Assembly (NCBI RefSeq): GCF_932294415.1
Contig: NC_065543.1
Location: forward strand, 43,050,277-43,114,276
Direction: 5' to 3'
DNA length: 64,000 nucleotides
Origin: Quercus robur
Taxonomy: Eukaryota > Streptophyta > Magnoliopsida > Fagales > Fagaceae
Shown: one piece after another, positions 10,463 to 22,390 of the stretch
How the letters are laid out: each line of letters begins with the position of its first letter
How positions within the stretch are numbered: the first letter of the stretch is position 1
The notes under the pieces: generated by a model
Databases searched by the model: none
Told to the model about the DNA's origin: nothing
Seen by the model: only the letters and a program-made list of their open reading frames with translations
Position numbers and translations under genes: made by a program

Positions 10463-12625
10463 CAATGCATTTACTTAAGAGTGAGAAATGATAGGTATGG
10501 GTAGAGAGTACCTATTCTAAATCCAAATTTATTAAAAAAACATAGATGACAAAAAGTAATATTATTATTTTTAGTTGTTTAATTTAATGATTTATGGTAT
10601 TATCTTTCTTTATGTTCTTTTCCCCCCTAGGTGATGTTAGTATTTTAGTTTTTGAGTGAATTACACAATTTTAGTATTTTGACATGATATAATTTGAATT
10701 TGAAGACCAATTTCTAAGTTATATAGAAATTAGGAGATTAATGTAACTATGGTTTTCTTAAGCTTTTAAATAATTCACTTGAGCACATGAAATTTTTTTT
10801 CTATTAACATGTGAAGCTCATCTTGAAATGTATAAGTTATTTAACATACCACATCATAAATTCTATTATAAATAATTTTATTGTCCTCACAATTTTCTAA
10901 CAAGAACGATATATACTTTCATACAAGCACTCAAAATAGTTAATATGAAAAAATAAAGCCGCATGAAGCAAGCTCTTTAAGTTAATGACTCAATTATGTG
11001 GTTGCAAGATGTATCCAACTTTTTACTAAACAATAATAATAATAATAATAATAAATGTCAACACAAAAAATTGTAACAATTCCATGCATTGTATGAGCGT
11101 GTGACTAGATTATCAATAAAATACAAATAGCTTTCTCTTTTAAAAAAATTAAATTTAATGGAGAAATCTAATATACTACACTTAAAATAGTGTACCTAAG
11201 TTTTATCTTAATTGAAAAATCTAATATACAGCACCTAATTGTATCTAAGTTTTAGTGGTGTGATTTCATTAACTCATTATGAATTCTTCTATGACTATTT
11301 TTGTTACAACTTTGATGATGTAGAGTTGTAGTACAAAAGTTATGTTTAGAGATTTCTCATTCGTTGTACTATATGGGTTGTTATTGGATATCTCTAGCCA
11401 CCTTACGTGAGAGGAAGAGAATATACTCTCAGAATATACAATAATTTTTCATACTATCTCTCTTTGCCAGGGCTTTCTCGGTATAAGTGGAGCAATCATG
11501 GTCCAAGTGTACAACATATTCTGCGAGGGCAAGCCGAGCAATTTCATTTTAATGCTTGCTCTATTGCCTACGTTCGTCTCTATTATTCTTATGTTTTTTG
11601 TGAGAATATATGAAGCAAACATAGTTGATGACGTGAAGCAATTGAATGGTTTCCCTATTGTTGCTCTGATTATTGCTGGTTATCTCATGATTACACTAGT
11701 ATTGAAAAATATTTTTAGTTTGCCATTATGGGCACACATTATTATGTTTATATTTATGTTGCTTCTACTTGCATCACCACTTGGAATTGCAATCAAAGCC
11801 CAGATGGAGGACTCCAAGAGACTTTCGCAAATGTTTTCTAGTGAAAGTAATCATTCAAAGGAGAACCCAGCCAAGGACACTCTAGCATATCATGAATTAC
11901 CCGATGGAGAAGGTCAAGTTAATGCTGCTTTAGATGACAAGATTCTTCCTTATGAAGAGAGCATGAATCTTTTGCAAGCCTTGCGTACCATTAACTTCTT
12001 CTTGTTGTTTTTGGCCATGGTATGTGGAATGGGCTCGGGGCTAGCTGTGATAAATAACTTCAGCCAAATAGGGAGATCTCTCAATTACACTGCTGAGGAG
12101 GTTGATAATTTGGTCAGTTTATGGAGTATATGGAATTTTGTTGGGCGTATTGGAGTTGGGTATTTATCTGATTATTTACTACACACAAGAGGCTGGACAA
12201 GGCCATTGTTGATGTCTATTTCTCTAGCAGCAATGACTACTGGCCACATTGTTTTTGCTTCTGGTTTGCCTGGAATATTATACATAGGTTCGATCCTAGT
12301 GGGCATTTGTTATGGTTCACTGTGGTCACTAATGCCCACGATCACTTCAGAGATATTTGGTGTTAGGCATATGGGTACTATTTTCAATGCTATTGGTTTA
12401 GCATGTCCTATTGGATCCTACATTTTCTCTGTGAGAGTTGTTGGGTACATTTATGACATGCAAGCAACTGGTGAAGATCATTCCTGCTTTGGTACTCACT
12501 GCTTTACGCTGTCTTTTCTAATCATGGCATCCCTAGCTCTCTTGGGGTGCCTTGCTGCTATTGCATTGTTCTTTCGTACTAGGCGATTCTATCAATTGGT
12601 TGTGATTAGAAGATTGAAGTTATGA

Positions 12626-12987
12626 AAATTGTTGTTTAAACAATAGTAACAAACGGGCCCTAATAACTCGGGCAATCATCTTTTTCACTCATTAGATATT
12701 ATTATCTGGATAGTTATAACTTGTTATTTTTATGTGATTTTTCCTATAATTATATAAACTTGTATTGCTCAAATAACAAATCCAATTCATAGAACCCTAT
12801 ATTGAAATGAAAACTATTCAAACTTTTTCCAATCAAGCATATTGGTCACAATTAATCGTGACAATTGGAATAATTATTTTATACAGGATGTTGAATCAGT
12901 TGATTGTAAGAGGGATTTGGACAAAACATCTTGAAGAGATTTCAATTTAGAAGTTAATATGACATATAAGGTACACTAGGTAACCCA
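12626..12987. other. 3' flank of gene B
   Basis: It aligns with the 3' flank of C (25625-26009), for example 'agaagttaatatgacatataaggtac', as far as GTAACCCA. After that the two part: C continues in its own flank, B switches to an A-type gene tail. No gene inside. Confidence 0.65.
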
Positions 12988-13014
12988 AGAAGGTTAAGGC
13001 ATTCTTTAAAATGA
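12988..13014 (+). pseudogene. Orphan 3' tail of an A-type exon 2
   Basis: Twenty-seven bases reading R-R-L-R-H-S-L-K-stop match the last codons of gene A (1703-1729), and the flank after the stop matches the flank of A as well. There is no exon 2 before it: the join to the B-type 3' flank is abrupt at GTAACCC/AGAAGG. This is the scar of recombination between tandem genes. Confidence 0.75.
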
Positions 13015-13282
13015 TGAGCAGTAAATATGAGAAGTTTGTGTAAAGGTAATATTAGCTGAGGCTATAACCTTTGTGATTAGTTCTGGGTGTTATATGATTG
13101 TTTATTTGTAATTGGGTAAATGATACCTCTGTTTTTTTAAAGGAAAAGGATAATTTAGGAAAGAGTCTTACTGATATTTATTATTAATAGTTTCAATTAA
13201 TCATCATCATTTTTGGAATCGTGCTCAGTGTGAAAGTGGTCAAATTCCTATACCTACTAAATGATGGTTTATTTTTTTGAAA

Positions 13283-14302
13283 GGTGAAAAACACATTTTA
13301 GTCCCTACATTTTCAGGCGATTCCCATTTCAGTCCCTAAATTTTATTTTTACCGTTTTTAGTCCCTATCCTGAAAAACGCTTTTTATTTTGGTCCCTGCC
13401 GTCACATCAGAAACGGAAATTGCATAGTTGGCAAACGGCATGCACTGTTGGCCTGACGTGGCCATTAAAATAATAATAAAAAATACCACGTCAACATTTA
13501 AATTAAAAAAATTAATTTATTAATTTTAACTAAATAAAAAAAATTAAAAACAGAATTAAAAACTAAAAATCATATGAATTGAGATCTAAGTGTGTCTTGA
13601 ACAAGAACAACAAGAACACAAACCCAGAAATTAAAAAAACAAACAAAAGGAAGAAGAAGGTATTTTTCACTATTTATCCACCTGACACTTCTTCTATTAA
13701 CTAAAACTAGAACCGGATAATAAAAAAACTCTCCTTCCCCAAAAACTCATCTCTCAAAAACGTTAGTCCCCAAAAACCATCTTCCCCTAACACTATTGAA
13801 AAAACAATCATTAGCGTAAAAGAAAAACCCAAACTGAAAAACCCTTTTGAACCCATAGCTAACGCATCAATTTTTGGGTTTGGATTGTCGAATCCGTAGA
13901 TCTCAGTCTCTCTATCCTTCCTCATTCTTAGATCGGAGCTTAGATTTTTTTTTTTTTTTTGGTGGAGAACCAAACGGTCCTCACTCTCAAATCGGCATGG
14001 AGCTTAGATCAGTGTGTATTGTGAGATATCTCCATATAGTGAAACGGAAAACAAATCAGTAAGTTGTGGTTTGGGTAAGTGATTGTTTTGATTTGGTATT
14101 TGTTGGGTGGTGGATTTCTGGGTTGATCTGAGCGTGATCGGAGCTGGGTGTGTGCTGTGATGTGTGCGTGGGTTTGGATCAGTGGGTTTCTCAGTGGGTT
14201 TCTAGGTTGATCTGGGCGTGACCGAAACTGGGTATGTGCTATGATGTGTGCGTGGGTTTGGATCGGCGGAGATCGGAGTGGGTTTGAACTAATGCTTTGA
14301 TG

Positions 14303-14346
<44 letters not shown>

Positions 14347-14700
14347 CTGGGTTTGTGTTCTTGGATTTGAGCTTGTGTTCTTGTTCAAGACATACTTAGA
14401 TCTTAATTCATATAATTTTTAGTTTTAAATTTTGTTTTTTAATTTTTTTTATTTAGTTAAAATTAATAAATTAATTTTTTTAATTTAAATGCTGAGACAT
14501 TTATTATTATTATTTTAATGGCCACGTCAGGCCAACAGTGCATGCCGTTTGCCAGCTGTGTAATTTCCGTTACGTCAGTAACGGCAGGGACCAAAATAAA
14601 AAGCGTTTTTCAGGATAGGGACTAAAAAAGGTAAAAATAAAATTTATGGACTAAAATAGAAATCGCTTGAAAATGTAGGCACTAAAATGTACTTTTCGCC
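13283..14700. mobile_element. Non-autonomous MULE, 1418 bp, long TIRs
   Basis: Ends GGTGAAAAACACATTTTAGT (left) and, reversed, GGCGAAAAGTACATTTTAGT (right). The inverted repeats run for about 360 bp each (to about 13645 and from about 14338). A 9-bp target duplication TTTTTGAAA flanks it (13274-13282, 14701-14709), the size typical of Mutator-like elements. Copy 2 has the empty site near 35252-35265. The 690-bp core has no transposase. It holds a T38 run (14303-14340) and a G-rich part with repeated 'gatcggagct' and 'gtgtgcgtgggtttggatc' phrases, which might be a captured piece of host DNA. Confidence 0.9.
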
Positions 14701-15743
14701 TTTTTGAAATGACTAAATGATGGTTTATGACAGAGCTATTCTTTTCTTTTATTATAATTTTTTTTGACATAAAGTAAGCTCTCAACATAAAAAATACCAA
14801 CAATCTCCGAAATTCTATAGAAAATCGTGTCAGACAAGAAGTTAGTCTAAAATTGCAACACATGCATACGGTCCGGATTCATGGAAGTTCAATCTTTGGC
14901 TGTATCAACCATTAAATTTCTCATGTTATAGAACTATTAACTCTTTGATTATCAGCCTATTTTAATATTTCAGACCAAAAGGGGAAAAGAAAAACACTTG
15001 AAACTCTCAGCATCTACTATCTAGGATACCTAGAAAATTTAATTAAAAAGAGGAACAGCTTACAAGGAAATCTTATAAATACTCTGATTTAAAAAGGAGT
15101 GCATTAATTTGTAGGTAACTATTGCTGTTTGAAATGCTTAATAAAGTAACAAAAAATTTCTCTCTCTAAAGATAGGGCTACCCAATAGGAAACCCTCCCT
15201 GTATCCAGAAATCCTTCAACCCAAGTTTGAAAAAAAAAAAAAAAAGGTTTTGATCTCTGATCTTTGATACTATCTTAATATTTTAATAACTAAATATACC
15301 TTTCATTTCTTAGAAAACACACGAGTATCACTTTCTATGAGGTTCAGAATTTATGTTCCTTTATAACATAGCAGGGCATATCATAGTTTAGGGCAACAGA
15401 ATCTGTTCCAACAAAACTGGAGGAGTTTCCTGCTTTATGGTAAGGTTGAATTACATTTCTTGAGGCTTTGGAAATTGAAGTCTTCTCTCCATCAAGCCAT
15501 CTGCCATCAAGGATTCAAGGTAGTGTCATTGATACTTTACATTGTCACTATGTCTAACATATAGTATAAAGGATTTAAGGTTGAAACATTTGACGATTCA
15601 AATTAAATATTAAAAATTTCAAAGAGCATTCAGCGTCATATTATTTAAGAAATAACTTTTAACTATGAAATGAATTATCTTCATTTCAAACAAAATAAAT
15701 GCCAAATTCAGCTCCCAGTGAGAGAAAGGGGGAAGCATATGCC

Positions 15744-15987
15744 AACTCTGGTCATAAAGAAGCAAATTTCGTTGGTGGACTTTTATTTAAAATTTGATCC
15801 ATAATTTTTCAAAAATATCAAGGTCTCAAGGGTTGGAATTCATCAAGCACTTTTTATTTATTTACAACTCTGGTCATAAAGAAGAAAACTTGGTTGGTGG
15901 ACTTTTAATTAAGATTTGATCCATAATTTTTCAAAAATATCAAAGTCTCAAGGGTTGGAATTCATCAAGCATTTTTTATTTGTTTAT
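15744..15987. repeat. 122-bp tandem duplication
   Basis: Two units begin AACTCTGGTCATAAAGAAG at 15744 and 15866 and share 'tttgatccataatttttc' and 'gggttggaattcatcaagca'. Copy 2 has the same pair (36291, 36413), while the first unit near 3460-3580 has one diverged copy only. Confidence 0.85.
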
Positions 15988-17315
15988 TTATAATGATTCA
16001 TAATGTCCGTATTGATGTATTAGATAAGAGTTCTATATGATATTCAGATATTATATGTTAACATTTTTTTTTAATAAAGAAAGAATCAGTGGCAAGTTGG
16101 CAAGACTCTTTGAGGACACCAATATGATTATAAGTTGATAACTTTGGTCCAAGAAAAATGCCACCAATAATAAAGATTGTCACTATCATGATCATCAACT
16201 ACCTACTTAAATTTATGATTTTAAAAATCTTTGAGGACTTTTTATTATTTATTTTTTTCTTAAGAATAGTATAAGTTTGGACTATTATTAAAAAAATTAT
16301 AACTTTGCCACAAATTCAATTAATGGCGCGCCCATAAATACGTACATTATATGCAAAGTGACAAATGGGATATGACCCCCTTCCATTGAATTTTTCAATT
16401 TGCTTGAATATTTATTTAGATGTATGATTGTATTTAAAGGAAAAAAAATGCACGTGTCTCATACCGGATAAAAATGGGAGGAAATTCACTTATTATTGGC
16501 GTGCACTGTCAACATTTTGTTCTCCCCCTCTCTAATCCCTCTCCTCTCCTCTTAATCATTTAAATTTAGTTTATTATATATATTTTCTTTGATAATCATC
16601 ATGTTTATGTAATTTGATAATTTCACAGTTGAAGTTTATGTTACTGTGCAGTAGATGTTTACTCTATTGTGTTAATCCTTTTTTTTAATCACTGTGTTAA
16701 TCCTTTTACTTGACATTACTGGACACTTTTCAGTTTTCACTAGACTAAGAGAAATATTCTAATCTTGTTACTATTGCTGGCTGAAAATGGCTGAAAATGC
16801 TTGCTTAGCAATGATGGACATTTTCTTACTTTTACTGGACATATTCATTTAAGTTTATTGAACCATTTGGATATTGCCAACTTAGCCATGCAGGACACAT
16901 TTATTTGGATTTCATTGAATACATTTGATCACCATTGCTAGATGCCATTGTCCTAGCTTTATTAGAAACTTTACTTTCACTTCACTAAAATATTATCCTA
17001 GTTTTGCTGGATGAAAAATTAAGATTTTATTAAGCATGTTATTTTAATTTTGTCAAGCACACTTCTTTTGATCTGAATGTTTCTAAATGCATTAATATTA
17101 TTTTGCTAGCACTTCTTGAGGCAAACTCATGTCATTTTTCACTTATTTTGACATGATTTACATGCAGATCTAAATCGACACTAATATAAGTCACCACAAA
17201 GCAAACTCCAATGCTTTTAAAATATTTTGCAACTAATCTTAATGTTCTCAATGTTGTTACTGAATGCTTTGGGTCATAATTATGAGAAAGTATACCTTAT
17301 ATCAAGTATATGTAA

Positions 17316-17379
17316 CATCTCTCTCACAGCAAGTAAGTCTTGCATATCAGTGGGTTCACCTGCTGTGAGAGCAGAGATG
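17316..17379. other. Hairpin: 16-bp arms, about 29-nt loop
   Basis: Left arm CATCTCTCTCACAGCA (17316-17331), right arm TGCTGTGAGAG...GAGATG (17361-17379) with a 3-base bulge. In copy 2 the two arms pair perfectly. The role is unknown; see findings. Confidence 0.6.
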
Positions 17380-17573
17380 CTATATATATTGGATATGAGG
17401 TATAATTTTTTCATAATTACACCACCACTTAATTTCACTTATTAATTACATCACTTTATTGTTTAAAAAGAAGCACCGTACTAGCTAGCCAATTGGTCAT
17501 CCATTGGCATGAGTTTCATACTTGACTATTCCTTAAACTTGATTCTAACTGTAGACATATCAAAGAATAACAC

Positions 17574-17596
17574 GAGAGAGAGAGAGAGAGAGAGAG
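17574..17596. repeat. (GA)n microsatellite
   Basis: Eleven GA units; the copy-2 partner is at about 38108-38131. Confidence 0.9.
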
Positions 17597-17808
17597 TAGT
17601 CCACTTGGTGGGGACGATTCAAACCTTATTGAGGTGATATGGGCTTGTGCGGTGGGATTATTCCAACGGCCTTTGGTGCCGTTGATGTGTTTCTTCCTGT
17701 TCTTGTTAACTCATTCTGTGACTTTCTTTACTTAACTATAGTCAATGTAATTATTGTTGCGCACAACTTCCCTCAATTTGGTGGGACCATCATGAGCATA
17801 ACGAAGCC
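17597..17808 (+). pseudogene. Relic of an NFD4-like exon 1 (3' half)
   Basis: Aligns with exon 1 of B from VVHLAGAIQNF onward: decayed 'gtccacttggtggggacgat', then GLCGGIIPTAFGAVDVFLPV against VVGLIQRPPVALMCLFIFL, and FPQFGGTIMSITK against FPQSSGTIVGILK, ending where a donor should be (AAG then CCA instead of GT). By chance 93 codons stay open, but key residues and the donor are gone. Same position in the unit as the relics at 4849 and 38131. Confidence 0.8.
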
Positions 17809-18671
17809 ACATCATTTTTCAAATAATAATAATAATAATAAAGGGTGTACATCAACATTTTTTTATACAAGGAACTTACTTTCTAAGTTTGATAAGATTA
17901 TTTCACTTTTTATTAACTAGATATCTTGAAACATCTCATGAACCGATGATGTGGTGAATGGAGCATGAGACCTTTGGATTGATGGCATGTCCTTCAAGTC
18001 CATTGAGTCCACCATTCAATTGTTCCTATATATACATTAGTTCTTGACCTTCTTGAATCGATAATCAATTTTTTAATGCATAAAACCATTAGCACCTCTA
18101 AAATTATTAAAATGTTATCATTTTCATATAAATTTCATTCGTTTTTTTTTTGTGTATTCTTTCTGTATGCTTCCATTAAAGGAGTTGTCATCTAGTGACC
18201 TAAAGTAACATTGTATTTAGGACACATAACAACACAATATGACAGAATTAGACCAAAAAACCGTATTGAGTAGAAGTAAAAGTTATGAGATTAAAATGAA
18301 TAAATCAGATGTTACAAGATTGAATTGACTTTGAGAAAAGTTAGATAGTGTAATTTGTAAGTATATGTTCAAAGCTTGTTAATAGAGAAATTAACAACCC
18401 TTGACAAGTCTCTTTAAGGAAGCAATCATGATAACTTGGTCCAAGTAAAACGCTAGCAATAATTGAGATTATCACTATAATGAATCTGGAGGAGGAAGAG
18501 ATACGCTTGGACCCCTAACTTGAGAATGCAGGGGGAGCCCATTAACTCCAAACATGGTCAAGCCCAAATCTAAAGAGGCATGTTCGTACACTGAGAAATT
18601 GAACCTATAACACTCCCCTCCAACCTCACATATTGGTAATTGGAGACAGCCTATGCTAACTAACAACCCCT
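17809..18671. other. Spacer after the exon-1 relic
   Basis: AT-rich with no protein-like frame. It aligns with 38342-39104 in copy 2 (up to the point where copy 2 has lost DNA) and in part with 5250-5420 of the first unit. Confidence 0.5.
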
Positions 18672-18674
18672 TAA

Positions 18675-19726
18675 GAGCATTCACATCAGCTCTTGTATAA
18701 ATGTGTAAAATATACATTTTGGCCACTTTTGCACATTTTGAACAAAAAAAAACACTACATCAGTCCATTTAAAATCGTGTATAATCATTTAAAATTTTCA
18801 ACGAGCTATAGTACCCGTGTAAATTTACAGGGGCACTGTAGCATATGTATTTAGTTTTTTATTAATTTCCGTTCGCACTAATTTTTCTCTCTTCTCCGTG
18901 CACAACAACCTCAACTCCTCATTTTCTTTTCCTCAGATGCACACAAACACATCCTCACAGAAAAATCAACACAGAGATATACTTGCTAAAAAAAAAAAAA
19001 AAAAAAAAGGAGATACACAAACACACCGACACACAAACAAACCCAAACGGAAAAACAAAAAAGAGACAGATTGGTGCTTATCGGAACGATCGGAGCTCGT
19101 GGGTCTCGCTTGATCGGAGCTCATGGGTGTGGGTCTTGCCTGATCGGAGCTCGTGGGTATGGGTCTTGCCTGATCGGAGCTTGGGAGATCGGTGCTTGTG
19201 GATCGGAGCTAGGGAGAACTGAGCTGTGGATCGATGCTTGTGATCGGAGCTATGGATCAGTGCAGCTGTGGATCGATGCTTGTGATCGGAGTTGTGATCG
19301 GAGTTGTGGATCGGTGCTGTGGATCGGAGCTGTGGATTGATGTTTGTGATTGGAGCTGTGATCAGAGCTGTGGATCGATGCTTGTGATCGGAGCTGTGAT
19401 GATGTGGATTGGTTTGTGACCGAGAGGGAGAGAGATAAGTATAGAGAGATAGACCGAGAGGGAGAGACTGGGTATGGAGAGATAGAAGAGAGAGAGAAAG
19501 AAATCAGAAAATATGATAGAGAGAGAGAGCGCGTATTAAAATGGGTAAAATGAGTTAGGTGAGAGAAATAATAAAATAATTAAGAAAATTGATTATTTAA
19601 ATAAGAGAGGTGATAGAATAGATGAACTGATGTGGGTGTTTTGTAAAAGTGATGATGTAAAATAGAAAAAGTAGGTTTTTGGTGTAAAATAGACGGAATC
19701 TTTTAGATGAGCTGATGTGAATACTC
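18675..19726. mobile_element. Harbinger/Tourist-like element 1, 1052 bp
   Basis: Inverted ends GAGCATTCACATCAGCTC (left) and GAGTATTCACATCAGCTC (right, reversed) lie between TAA duplications at 18672-18674 and 19727-19729. A 3-bp TAA target is characteristic of PIF/Harbinger. There is no transposase. The middle is a GATCGGAGCT-rich array; the right part is GA-rich. Confidence 0.8.
19085..19405. repeat. GATCGGAGCT minisatellite inside element 1
   Basis: About fifteen to twenty imperfect units: first 28-29-bp units of 'gatcggagctcgtgggt' plus 'tgggtcttgcct', then shorter units such as 'gtggatcgatgcttgt'. It codes for nothing convincing; frames here give Cys/Asp/Gly/Ile/Arg repeats. Confidence 0.75.
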
Positions 19727-19729
19727 TAA

Positions 19730-21372
19730 GAGCATCAGCAGTGGGGCTTGTATATGTCAAATGTTAGGAACATTTGGCATTTAAGCCCCAAAACTGCTCA
19801 ACAATGGGAAGGCCATATTGTATATGCCAAAATTTTTTTGAGATTTAGCTACAGTACCATCTCAAATGTAAGATGGTACTGTAGTTGAATGGTATAAAAA
19901 AAATATTTTTTTAATACTCTCAAACCGTTTTAAAACCCGGTAATTTCTCTCTCCTCTCTCATTTTTTCTATTTCTTTTCTCTCTCTTCCTTCTTTGTTTC
20001 TCATCCCCTCTCTCTCTCGCCATTTTGAAGCTTCTCTCTTGGAGCTCACGCCGAATCACCAAGCCAGATCGGAGCTCACGCCTGATCGGATTTATAGATC
20101 GGCGTGGTGGCGAGGCTGGTGGCGCGGCTGCGATGGGCGTGGTGGTTGGAAGTCAGCGTGGTGGAGATCGGCGTGGAGACCGATGTGGGTCTTGGCATAG
20201 AGACCGATGTGGAGCTCGGCATAGAGACCGGCGTTTGGTGGTGTTGACATGGTGGCCGGTTTCTGGGTTTGGTGGCCGGCGTTTGGTTGGTTGAGTTGCT
20301 ATGGGTTTGCTGGGTTTGGGTTGGATTTGGGTGGCGTTTGGGTGGTGTTTGGGTTGGTGTTGGGTGGTTGGATTTAGGTCCGGTAGTTGTGATTTTTTTC
20401 CGATGGGTTGGGGGATTTGTTCCGATGGGTTTGATGGTGGGTTTCGGTGTTTGCTGGGTTTGTTTGTGCAGAAGGTGGGTCTCCACCTTTTTCCTTCTCC
20501 GGCAACTCTTTCTCTCTTTCATTTTTCCTTCTCCGCGTGAGTCAACAAAATCAACTTCCTTCAAGCTTCCCAGCGGTGAATCCGCTTCCTTCGAGCTTCG
20601 ACGGTGGTGGGTTTGGTTTTTAACCGTGGGTTGCTGTGTGTGTGCTTTTTTTTTTTGTGGTGTTGATGGGCGGAGAGGGTGGTGGTGGTGGTGTTGACTG
20701 TTTTTTGACCGTGGTTGCAAGGTTTGCTTTTGACTGTTTGGTGTGTGAGACAAAAATATTGTGGGTTTTTTTGTTTCTGTTTTGGTTTGGGTGTTAGGGG
20801 AAATTGTTGATATAAACCAAAATTTGTCTGAATTAATGTGAAAGTTGATTGATTTAGATTTGAGGGAATGAACCCAATTTTTGTGAATCGTTTGTGTGTG
20901 TGTGTGTTGGCTCGATTGATTTGGAAATGGAGTCCGATTTTTTTGAATCGGTGTGGATCGTGGTGGGTTGTGGTGGCTCTAGGGCTGAGGATCGGCGGGT
21001 TTGGAGTTTTGGGTTAATCTATGGGTTTGATTTTGATTTTAATTTTGTTAATCTATGGGTTTCTGGGTTTGGATGGCCATGAGTTTGTGGCTGGTGTTTT
21101 TGGGGTTTCAAGAAAACGAATAGTTTGGGTATGTTCTTCGTGGTGGTGGTAGCAGCAGTTGGTTGCAGAGGTTATTTGGGGATTGGGTTTTTGTTTTTAT
21201 TTGGGTTTTAGGATATATTATTTTATTGTGTAAAAATATTATTTTAATGAGTAAGATAGAAAAATAAAAGTTGGGATGTTGGGTGTATTGAAAAATGGTA
21301 TGGTATAAGTAATAAAGTAGCTTTTTGGGATGGTAAAATAAGATGAGATATGAGATCCGGATGTGGATGCTC
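19730..21372. mobile_element. Harbinger-like element 2, 1643 bp, abutting element 1
   Basis: Starts GAGCATCAGCAGTGG and ends (reversed) GAGCATCCACATCCGGATC, between TAA at 19727-19729 (shared with element 1) and TAA at 21373-21375. It has no transposase. The core, 20040-21100, is GT-rich with 'gtttggttggttgagtt'-like repeats and one 'gatcggagctcacgc' pair. Long open frames in the core are low-complexity. Confidence 0.7.
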
Positions 21373-21375
21373 TAA

Positions 21376-22374
21376 GAAGGACATGTAGATGACCTAACTA
21401 CCTTTTTTCCATGGTTGGCTGAGTAAGTCTTCCTCTAGAGCTCCTAATTCGAAAATGACTGGCGCCGGCCATTAAAGGATTAGTTTGATGCAAGGATCCC
21501 TACTCTCAATTGCATTAATTGTAGTATTACATTTGATTAGTTCTACAGACTCAAAATTTTGGGAGGGAGTAGGGGAGGTGTTCTTCTTCAACCACCTCGT
21601 CTCGGGCTCTCTAAAGAGAGAAAGTACCTCCTGCGTCGATCTCATGAGTCCCATAGAAATTATCATTTTGCCCTCAAAGGAAACCCTATAGATACTCAAG
21701 CATCATTCTAATAAAGGTATACAAAATCATAAGCCTTTACTCTTATATTACGCAAAAAATCTAGCCATTGTCGTATGACTAAACCTTCATAGTACATCCG
21801 ATCAACCCTACAAGTTGCGCTTTGTGTGGTAATCATTAAATAAGTTAGGTCCTATTGAACCAGTCAAGCATCCTCGGACATTCTTCCCATTTGAGTACTC
21901 AACTCAACTGTGACTTCCTCTCTAAAAATTCATTTTCCCACAAATAAACTAGTTATAACAATTTCTTTTAGTTTCTAATATTAAATTTCTTTTTGTTTAA
22001 TTTTGTTGCGTGAGATTTTAGCTAGCTACAGAAAGCTTTGGCCCATCCCATTGCTAGCATTGGGTCTTTTTCTTATCTGACTTTTAGCCATAGGCCACCT
22101 ACTTCACTTTCTATCCCAAACTGGTATGTGATGTGAGTGAGCGAGTCATTCAGATAGAATGACTCAGAGATGAAAAAAAAAAGTATAGTAAATTATTAAA
22201 TTGTTTACGATATTCAAAATATCTTCCATCGAGGACTCCAGGGCCCAGGTTCCTGTTGTTTTCCGAAGAATCTAATCATGGACTTTCATTAAAGCCAAAA
22301 ATGGTGAAACACGATCAGGGTTGTTGTATTAAACGAGTGAAACACAAAACACAAGCTCATGCGCGCGTGCAATA
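21376..22374. other. Upstream region of gene C
   Basis: No gene. It aligns with 39107-39804 upstream of C' from 21675 on, and in part with 6200-6350 upstream of B. Another copy of its 21690-21890 part stands before the exon-1 relic at 26942. Confidence 0.55.
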
Positions 22375-22390
22375 GTATAATATAATAAGA
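22375..22390 (+). promoter_or_regulatory. Likely TATA box of gene C
   Basis: GTATAATATAATAAGA lies 77-92 bp before the ATG and is followed by ACTCTCC, as in B and C'. Position and conservation suggest the core promoter. Confidence 0.4.

Larger units (their letters stand above)
7388..12625 (+). pseudogene. NFD4-like nodulin/MFS transporter, gene B (frameshift in exon 1)
   Basis: Exon 1 is 7388-7866, intron 7867-11470 (GT...AG, 3.6 kb), exon 2 11471-12625. Exon 1 starts MDKLRTR and carries the nodulin-like segments SSKWIATVASLWIQCSCG, VFKDTGGNAG, GGPWVVHLAG and LIKRPPVAVM. Near 7841-7850 it has one base fewer than its relatives: the exon is 479 nt instead of a multiple of three, so the frame leaves the conserved GTIVGVMK end and stops as GGPLWAS. 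Exon 2 is undamaged (384 codons): GMGSG, GRIGVGYLSDYLLHTRG, FGVRHMGT. Read without the lost base the protein would be about 544 aa, normal for the family. The donor AAGGTAGGT and acceptor CCAG are good. The intron is unusually long because of transposon insertions. The base loss may be real or a sequencing slip in a G run (CCGGGGGACC). If the latter, B is a normal gene. Confidence 0.8.
14710..17573. other. Intergenic DNA between B and the next exon-1 relic
   Basis: This is the continuation of the A-type 3' flank (aligns in patches with 1961-3950) followed by about 1 kb (16430-17460) without a counterpart in the first unit. There is no protein-like frame. It holds a 122-bp tandem pair and a hairpin, listed separately. 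The copy-2 partner is 35260-38100, nearly identical. Confidence 0.55.

Noticed and set aside
13707-14062. Short frames in the MULE core as a captured gene
   Set aside because: No recognisable protein; capture is possible but not supported from sequence alone.
17639-17920. 93-codon open frame as a small gene
   Set aside because: It is an exon-1 relic of the transporter family with a lost donor; the frame only partly follows the family residues.
19071-19419. Cys/Asp/Gly-rich frames, and the thought that GATCGGAGCT is sequencing-adapter contamination
   Set aside because: The common adapter reads AGATCGGAAGAGC; here GGAGCT is constant and the units vary like a natural minisatellite within transposon ends.
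20076-20753. 225-codon open frame on the minus strand (and overlapping plus frames at 20269-20697)
   Set aside because: Pro/Thr/His/Gln low-complexity translation of a GT-rich repeat inside a Harbinger-like element; no domain, and the match to the element ends explains the DNA.
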